A stretch of 64,000 bases of DNA. Origin: Variovorax sp. PMC12. Its GTDB lineage: Bacteria > Pseudomonadota > Gammaproteobacteria > Burkholderiales > Burkholderiaceae_C. Positions within the stretch are counted from its first letter, which is position 1; every line of letters starts with the position of its first letter. A program made the position numbers and the translations under genes. Positions 58,778-64,000 of this stretch are shown one piece after another. The notes beneath the pieces are model-generated. The model had not been told where the DNA came from. It saw only the letters and a program-made list of their open reading frames with translations, and searched no databases. The stretch is from NCBI RefSeq assembly GCF_003019815.1, contig NZ_CP027774.1, positions 620,001 to 684,000 on the forward strand. The letters are read 5' to 3'.

Positions 58778-60118
58778 ATGACGCAATCCGGTCCATCGCG
58801 CCGCACGGTACTGCTTGGTCTGGCCGCGTGCTCGGCGCTGCGGCCGACGACAAGCAGTGCCCGTTCACTCTGTGACGGCCCCACCGGTGACAACGGCCCC
58901 ACTTTCTCGCCGACGGGGCCTCGTGCAGCAGCGTTCGGTATCAATGATGGCTTTCCTGCCACAGACCCCTTGCTGCGTGGTGAGCCGGGCGAGCCTCTGG
59001 ACATGAAGTACCGCGTCGGAGCTTTCAGTCACTTCGAAGACCAGTACCGCACCCGCCGGATCGCTCGCGCAGCATCCCCGTGGTGCTTTACCTATGCGGT
59101 CACCGATGTCCGCTATCGCTATCAGGGCGCCGACCAGACCATCGAGGACTATCTGGCACGGCAGCCGGTCACCGGTTTGCTGATCGCCAAGGACAGAACG
59201 ATCCTGCAGGAGCGCTATCAGTACGGCCGATCGGACCGCGATCGCCTGTTCTCAGGTTCGATGGCAAAGAGCATCACCGGCCTGCTGGTTGGCCTCGCCA
59301 TTGCGGACGGGTCGATCAGGTCGGTGGACGACGCGGTGCAGGGCTATGTGCCGGAACTCCAGGACACGGAGTACGGCAGGACTTCCCTGCGCGATCTCCT
59401 GCACATGTCCTCGGGTGTGAAGTTCGGCGAAGAGGCCAACGGCGACCAGGATCTCGAACGATTGTGGGGCGGGATGGTCCTCGGCCACCGCTCATGGATG
59501 GACAGAGTGCTCGGCCGTGGCGCACCGCAGCGCAGCACGATCGACACGATCTCTGCCTTCAACCAACGCATCGCCCCGGCCGGGACCGAGTTCCACTACG
59601 CCAGCATCGAACCCGCAGTGCTCGGCCTTGTCGTGGAGCGTGCGACCGGTCGAACCCTGTCCGACTACCTGCACGAGAAAGTCTGGTCCCGGATAGGCGC
59701 CGAGGCCGACGGCACCTGGCTCGTGAACGCGCAAGGCGGTGAAGTCGCCTGGACGTTCTTCGGTGCAGTCCTGCGGGACTATGCACGGCTGGGACGACTG
59801 CTCGCGCATGACGGCCAGTGGCAAGGCAGCCAGATCATTCCGGCCCGATGGATGATGGAGGCAACGACAACGCGCTCGTCGGATCGCTACCTGTCTCCCG
59901 GAGCATCCGGTCCTCAAACCCTTGGCTATGGCTACCTGATGTGGCTGCTGCCCGGTCCAAGACGTCAGTTCGTTCTTCTTGGCGGATACGGCCAGCGCAT
60001 CTTCATCGACCCTGCCGCCAAGCTGATCATGGTGCAGACCGGTGTCGACATCTCGATAGATCGGAGTGATGAACCTGGTCGCCTCTGGGCGGCGGTAGTG
60101 AGCAAGTTCGGCCGCTGA
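58778..60118 (+). CDS. Exported serine hydrolase (class C beta-lactamase/esterase family)
   Basis: A 446-residue member of the serine beta-lactamase-like superfamily. The ATG at 58778 is preferred over an upstream TTG because it begins a twin-arginine-type signal (SRRTVLLGLAACSAL). The nucleophile motif SxxK is SMAKS within FSGSMAKSITGLLVGLAIAD. The Tyr motif is probably in FHYASIEPAVLG, and the third motif near GGYGQRIFIDP has no His/Lys-Thr-Gly. Such proteins are usually esterases or peptidases rather than antibiotic resistance enzymes. It stands alone, convergent with an SDR gene. Confidence 0.85.
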   Translation: MTQSGPSRRTVLLGLAACSALRPTTSSARSLCDGPTGDNGPTFSPTGPRAAAFGINDGFPATDPLLRGEPGEPLDMKYRVGAFSHFEDQYRTRRIARAASPWCFTYAVTDVRYRYQGADQTIEDYLARQPVTGLLIAKDRTILQERYQYGRSDRDRLFSGSMAKSITGLLVGLAIADGSIRSVDDAVQGYVPELQDTEYGRTSLRDLLHMSSGVKFGEEANGDQDLERLWGGMVLGHRSWMDRVLGRGAPQRSTIDTISAFNQRIAPAGTEFHYASIEPAVLGLVVERATGRTLSDYLHEKVWSRIGAEADGTWLVNAQGGEVAWTFFGAVLRDYARLGRLLAHDGQWQGSQIIPARWMMEATTTRSSDRYLSPGASGPQTLGYGYLMWLLPGPRRQFVLLGGYGQRIFIDPAAKLIMVQTGVDISIDRSDEPGRLWAAVVSKFGR

Positions 60119-60240
60119 AGTGATGCGTGGAGCGTTCGGTCGTCGGCCTGGGCCAGGAAGGAGCGGCGGCCCGTTCACCACCCGCCGGCGCCGCGCAGGG
60201 AAAGATCGAGTTCAGTCATGTCGTACCTCTCGTCGGTGGT

Positions 60241-61014
60241 TCAGGAAACGCTGGCGACCAGGTTCTCGCCGCCGGCCACCTCGAGCACTGTGCCGGTCAC
60301 GTACGGATTGGTCATGAGGAAGACGGCGGCATGGCCCACGTCCTCAGGCTTGCCGGCGCGCCGTGCGGGGAAGGTCTCTTCCACCTTCTTGCGCAGGCCG
60401 TCGCGATGTTCAGCCGGCAGGAAGGCCCACATGTCGGTGTCGATGAAGCCGGGGCGGATCGTGTTCACGCGGGTGGGTGCGAGCTCGATCGCGAGCGAGG
60501 CCGACAGAGCCTCCACCGCGGCGAACGCCGAGGTGACGGCGGTGAAGCCGACCTTCGGCCGCACGGCCATGCCGCCGGTCAGGAATGTGATCGTGCCGCC
60601 GGCGTTCAGGTGCGGCGAGCCATGGCGGGCGCAGGCCCAACTGCCCAGGTACTTGCCTTCCATGTAGTTGCGCGCGCCGCTCATGTCCGCGTCCATGAAC
60701 GCGCCCCAGGTGCCGAGATCGGGCGCGGCGGTGACGACCAGGTGGTCGAACGCGCCGATGGTGTCGAACGCCGCTCGCACGGTCGACTCGTCGCGGATGT
60801 CCAGGCTCACCTGCTGGAAGCCGGCGAGATCCGGACGCTCCTGCGGCGACGAGAGGCGGCGGCTGGCGACGACCACCGTCGCGCCCGCCTCCCGCGCGGC
60901 CTGCGCTACGCCCAGGCCGATGCCGGTCTTGCCGCCGATGACGACGACCTTCTTGCCTGCTAGGGAGGTGGATGCGGCGGGTGCCGCGGATTGCACGTCG
61001 GTTATTGAAGTCAT
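60241..61014 (-). CDS. SDR-family protein with altered catalytic residues
   Basis: A 257-residue short-chain dehydrogenase/reductase fold. The cofactor loop is VVVIGGKTGIGLGVAQAARE and the C-terminal RVNTIRPGFIDTDMW is typical. In place of the Tyr-x-x-x-Lys motif the region reads GFTAVTSAFAAVEAL, where alignment on the following Ala-Ala-Val-Glu puts Val at Tyr and Phe at Lys, and the usual Ser region is ITFLTGG. The enzyme may bind NAD(P) without classical catalysis, or belong to an atypical SDR branch. The ATG at 61014 has AAGGAA upstream. It is divergent from a LysR regulator. Confidence 0.85.
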   Translation of the reverse strand: MTSITDVQSAAPAASTSLAGKKVVVIGGKTGIGLGVAQAAREAGATVVVASRRLSSPQERPDLAGFQQVSLDIRDESTVRAAFDTIGAFDHLVVTAAPDLGTWGAFMDADMSGARNYMEGKYLGSWACARHGSPHLNAGGTITFLTGGMAVRPKVGFTAVTSAFAAVEALSASLAIELAPTRVNTIRPGFIDTDMWAFLPAEHRDGLRKKVEETFPARRAGKPEDVGHAAVFLMTNPYVTGTVLEVAGGENLVASVS

Positions 61015-61159
61015 GTTGAATTCCTTGGTTCGCTGATCACGGGGTGGGCCGGCGCCGTGGCGTCGGCCTTCACGGTTAATGCCATTCAGAGGCATTGCAG
61101 TCATGCTAATTAGCGTCCAGTTCGGTGATAATCCGGCTCTTCGTGATTACACCTAGTCC

Positions 61160-61174
61160 GATTTAGAATAAATC
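61160..61174. promoter_or_regulatory. Candidate LysR binding site between SDR and LysR genes
   Basis: Inverted repeat GATTT-AGAAT-AAATC (15 bases, fitting the T-N11-A pattern of LysR boxes) in the 219-base divergent region, about 60 bases before the LysR start. Confidence 0.45.
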
Positions 61175-61233
61175 CGGCGCCGAGCGTCGGCAACGGCTGC
61201 CACCTCCCGGCCGCGCGCAACAGAGCACACCCC

Positions 61234-62115
61234 ATGGATAGATTCCAGGAGCTGACCGCTTTCGCGGCGGTCGTCGAGGCCGGCGGTTTCTCGGCCGCCG
61301 CCCGCCGCATCGGCGAATCGCAGTCGGCGGTCAGCAAGTCCGTCGGCGCGCTGGAGCGGCGGCTTGGCGTGCAGCTGCTCAACCGCACCACGCGCAGCGT
61401 GACCCCGACGGAGGCCGGGCGGCGGTACCACGAGCGCATCAAGCCGCTGCTGGACGAGATGTCGCAGGTGGACGGCGAGCTCATGAGCAGCACGGGGGAG
61501 CTTTCGGGGCTGGTGCGTATCGCGGCGTCGACCACCTTCGGCCGCCTCCACGTGCTGCCCATCGTTCCGCGACTGCTGGCGCTGCATCCGAAGCTCAGCC
61601 TGGAGCTCAGACTCACGGATGGCGTGCAGGACCTGCTGACCGAGGGCATCGACCTGGCCATCCGCATCAGCCCGCTGCGCAGCCCCGATGCCGTGGTCAA
61701 GCGCGTGGCCACCACGTCGCTGGTCTGCGCGGGGTCGCGCCACTACTTCGAGCGGCACGGGGTGCCGGAGACGCCCGAAGACCTCGTGCACCACAACTGC
61801 ATCGTCTACAACGGCATCGACCAGTGGACGTTCAGCCGGCCCGACGGCCCGTTCAGCGTGCGCGTAGGTGGAAACCTCGCCTCCAACACCGTCGACACGA
61901 TCCTGTCGGCGGTGCAGGCCGGCGTTGGCATCGGGATGTTCTACCGAGCGTCGTTCACCGAGGAACTGCGCGCGGCCGGCGTCGTGACGGTGCTAGATCA
62001 GTTCATCGGCGAAACCCGGGATGTCAGCCTCATCTGGCCCAACCGAAAGTTCATTCCGGCACGCGTGCGCCAGGTGACCGACTACTTCGCGGCCGGCCTG
62101 GCGGAACGCGTCTGA
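61234..62115 (+). CDS. LysR-family transcriptional regulator
   Basis: A 293-residue LysR regulator of the common AaeR/DsdC-like length. The winged helix begins at the N-terminus (MDRFQELTAFAAVVEAGGFS, then SQSAVSKSVGALERRLGVQL), and the effector domain follows with DLAIRISPLRSPDAVVKRV. It is divergent from the atypical SDR gene with an inverted repeat in between, so it probably regulates that gene. The effector is unknown. Confidence 0.93.
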   Translation: MDRFQELTAFAAVVEAGGFSAAARRIGESQSAVSKSVGALERRLGVQLLNRTTRSVTPTEAGRRYHERIKPLLDEMSQVDGELMSSTGELSGLVRIAASTTFGRLHVLPIVPRLLALHPKLSLELRLTDGVQDLLTEGIDLAIRISPLRSPDAVVKRVATTSLVCAGSRHYFERHGVPETPEDLVHHNCIVYNGIDQWTFSRPDGPFSVRVGGNLASNTVDTILSAVQAGVGIGMFYRASFTEELRAAGVVTVLDQFIGETRDVSLIWPNRKFIPARVRQVTDYFAAGLAERV

Positions 62116-63057
62116 AGGGCGCTCGACAGTCGACGTCCGGTCGTGAGCGCTGCGGCTCGAGACGGGGCAAACCAACGGCGCGGCGGGAAGCTTGGCGACT
62201 CGATGGCTGTTGGACGTCATTCGCGCAGCGCGCGCGGTGGCCTCTAACGCGTCGAGCGCGATCGCCAGCGTGCCGCGTCCGTGTGTGCGCGGGCCAGAGG
62301 ATTTCCCAACGTGGCCGGTGGCCGACAGCGTCGCAATGACTGTCTCGAACGTCACGCTGGGGCTGGCCGGCGCCGCCTGGAACTTGTGTCACCGCACGGC
62401 GTCCCGCAGGCGCAGCACGAGATGGACGGCGCCGTCGCCGCCCTGCAGGACAGACGCCGGCGAATCGCGGACGCTAGCGCCCGGCCGTGGTCGAGTGCGC
62501 GGCGATCAAGCGTTCACACATGTGGCCGCCGAACCTGTACAAGCATTGATTTTGGATCGAGGCGCCGAATTTGGCTGCGCTGAAGGGGCCGTTGACGGGA
62601 GTCTGCTCCTGGCCGAGTGCGGCCCTCGGAGAGCATTCTGCCCCGCTCGAGCCGGGCCCGGTCTGGCTCGTCTGCCCCAGCCTGGCAAACACCCGACGAT
62701 TGCAACTTGCAACTGGAATGCGCACCTTCTGCAGGGCTTCAAGCTACGCCTTGCGATCCGGCGGGGAAGTGGAGTGCCGCTATGGATCACGATGAGCGCA
62801 GGTAGCGACGCGCGACGCTGGCGCCCTTGCGCGCGCCGACATGGCCCGCCGAGCAAATCCTGACGCTAGGGGTCAAATTTGGGGAGCTGGGCGGCGGCCG
62901 GGACCGAAACACACCTCTAAGTCGTTGATTTCAAGGAAATCACGGTTCCATTCCCAGTGAAAAAAATCCATCCTCAATGGAGACCGACACATGCTGTGGA
63001 CATGAATAGGTCGAACAGACAAGAACACCTGCTGCATGCCGTTGACCGCCATGTTGA
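62116..63057. other. Nearly 1 kb without a convincing gene
   Basis: Open frames exist on both strands (longest 223 codons at 62192-62863), but their amino-acid composition is that of shadow frames in GC-rich DNA and none has a ribosome site or recognisable domain. The stretch could be a decayed gene. Confidence 0.5.
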
Positions 63058-63444
63058 TCATGCGAGCCCTTCGACCCACTGCGCGCGCCAGGCCGGAGCT
63101 TCGAAAGGGTCTGCAAAGTACTGGGTCTCGCGCGCGACCTTTCCGTCCCGGAATTCCATGATGCTCACCGTGAAGGCGCTCTTGCCTTCGTAGTCGATCG
63201 CATATTCGGTCACCCAGAGATTTCCCTCTCCGACGATCCGCCGGACAACGAACCCCGATGGCTTGCCTGGGTGATGGCTTCGAAGCGCTTGCAGGTTCTG
63301 TCGCCCGCGGATGACCTCGCCCGACTGCGGGTAGATGCACACGGCGTCGTCGTGATAGATCTCGTGCTCAGCGACCTGGTCGCCCGCAGCGGATGCAGCC
63401 CAGTGTCGATCGATAGCCGCTCGAACCGTCTGTTCTTCCATCAT
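63058..63444 (-). CDS. SnoaL/NTF2-like protein (ketosteroid isomerase-type fold)
   Basis: A 128-residue NTF2-like protein. An N-terminal helix (EQTVRAAIDRHWAASAAGDQ) is followed by YHDDAVCIYPQSGEVIRGRQNL, then strands FVVRRIVGEGNLWVTEYAID and AFTVSIMEFRDGKVARETQY, ending in the PFEAPAWRAQWVE tail seen in many SnoaL-like proteins. GGAG lies 5-8 bases before the first of two tandem ATGs. It is 27 bases downstream of the hypothetical gene on the same strand and may be cotranscribed with it and with the LuxR-type gene. Confidence 0.85.
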   Translation of the reverse strand: MMEEQTVRAAIDRHWAASAAGDQVAEHEIYHDDAVCIYPQSGEVIRGRQNLQALRSHHPGKPSGFVVRRIVGEGNLWVTEYAIDYEGKSAFTVSIMEFRDGKVARETQYFADPFEAPAWRAQWVEGLA

Positions 63445-63471
63445 CGATCTCCATTCGGGTTGGCCTGGTTC

Positions 63472-63900
63472 CTACCAGACACGCCACCACGGCTTGCTCC
63501 GGGCATCTTTCGCCACTGGTGCTTCCTCAAGCAGCATCTGGCCGTCCGCGCCGTAGAGCTCCGACTCTTCTCCCTGCACCTTGGCCGAAACGGCCTGGGC
63601 CAGTCGCCACATCTTGCGCCGGATTTCTTCGTCGGGGTTCTTCGCGACGATGTTGCCTCGGTGATGCCAGATCCAGGCCATGTTCCCGCCGACGCCATGC
63701 TGGGAGTATTCGAGCCATACGGCCATGCTCTGGTCATTGACGTGAAGCACGTCGCCTTCGGTGGTTGTTGCTTCGGCGTATCCGTCGAGCCGCATTTCCT
63801 TGTCGGCATGAACGAGGTCGATCCACTCCTGCAGGGAGATCTCAGGGCCGTCTTCGCTGAACCAGTCTTCGCGGCGCGTGATGTAGATGTTGTAGCTCAT
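63472..63900 (-). CDS. Hypothetical protein, 142 residues
   Basis: Not recognised as a named family. A soluble protein with a characteristic opening (MSYNIYITRREDWFSEDGPE) and a middle part MAWIWHHRGNIVAKNPDEEI, then KMWRLAQAVSAKVQGEESEL. No signal, membrane or catalytic motif is visible. The ATG at 63900 starts one base after the stop of the LuxR-type gene, so the two are translationally coupled and probably functionally linked. An in-frame upstream extension to 63972 overlaps the LuxR coding region and is rejected. Confidence 0.72.
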   Translation of the reverse strand: MSYNIYITRREDWFSEDGPEISLQEWIDLVHADKEMRLDGYAEATTTEGDVLHVNDQSMAVWLEYSQHGVGGNMAWIWHHRGNIVAKNPDEEIRRKMWRLAQAVSAKVQGEESELYGADGQMLLEEAPVAKDARSKPWWRVW

Positions 63901-63901
63901 G

Positions 63902-64000
63902 TCAAAGCGCATGCTCCCGCAGAAACCGATCGAGCTGGTGACTGTTCGACAACCCCAGCTTCGCAAACACATGCGCGCGGTGTGTCTCCACCGTGCGCTG
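63902..64000 (-). CDS. LuxR-type response regulator, C-terminal helix-turn-helix only (runs off right edge)
   Basis: Reading leftwards from base 64000 on the minus strand gives QRTVETHRAHVFAKLGLSNS followed by HQLDRFLREHAL and a stop. This is the recognition-helix part of a LuxR/FixJ-type DNA-binding domain (about 32 residues). The rest of the gene lies beyond the window, so whether it has a receiver or other sensor domain cannot be seen. Its stop codon is one base before the start of the next gene. Confidence 0.85.
   Translation of the reverse strand, partial: QRTVETHRAHVFAKLGLSNSHQLDRFLREHAL

Noticed and set aside
62192..62863. A 223-codon plus-strand frame in the empty stretch
   Set aside because: Arg/Ala/Pro-rich shadow-like composition, no ribosome site and no recognisable domain.

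Overview
The window is GC-rich (well above 60% by eye) and densely coded. Gene content (purine catabolism with a BMP-type nucleoside transporter, TctAB, a three-subunit 2-oxoacid oxidoreductase, many LysR regulators) and the intergenic hairpin repeats at about 1.74-1.89 kb suggest a betaproteobacterium of the Comamonadaceae, most likely a Variovorax-like soil or plant-associated organism. That assignment is inference; there is no rRNA or other marker gene here.

Layout. 0-9.3 kb: purine salvage. The 3' part of xdhB, a LysR regulator, an AzgA-type purine permease, and a complete nucleoside ABC transporter (ATPase, two permeases, BMP-type binding lipoprotein) closed by a strong hairpin. 9.4-21 kb: the most interesting block, a ribosomal-peptide (TOMM/YcaO) locus. 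It holds a giant kinase/cyclase-like/ATPase/TPR protein, a duplicated precursor-like protein, a methyltransferase and a leader-binding/YcaO fusion, followed by an FHA protein, a protein with weak resemblance to RhiA, an unknown 163-residue protein and a nucleotidyltransferase-like protein. 21-25 kb: a polar amino-acid ABC transporter plus FAD amine/amino-acid oxidase operon, divergent from an IclR regulator. 26-31 kb: adenine deaminase, an MFS transporter and several regulators.

31-38 kb: a TetR/amidase pair, a CPA1 antiporter with a DUF2254 membrane protein next to an IS256 transposase scrap, a small secreted protein and an L,D-transpeptidase. 38-43 kb: a MarR regulator divergent from tctBA and a LytM lipoprotein, then an Asp-box beta-propeller lipoprotein. 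43-52 kb: a KgtP-type symporter divergent from a 2-oxoacid oxidoreductase operon, then a CBS protein, gluconokinase and a gluconate permease. 52-57 kb: an EF-G paralogue lacking the usual G3 histidine, and a MocR regulator divergent from an aminotransferase. 57-58.7 kb: a lower-GC patch with two orphan genes and an IS1182 scrap. 58.7-64 kb: a serine hydrolase, an SDR/LysR pair, a nearly 1-kb stretch without a convincing gene, two small proteins, and the C-terminus of a LuxR-type regulator running off the right edge.

The TOMM locus is the best candidate for an unusual system. The modification enzymes (YcaO, methyltransferase) sit in one run with a signalling protein. That protein has an intact Ser/Thr kinase, a cyclase domain missing a metal aspartate, and an NTPase/TPR half. 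A phosphothreonine-binding FHA protein and three accessory genes follow on the same strand. No azoline dehydrogenase, exporter or protease gene is visible.
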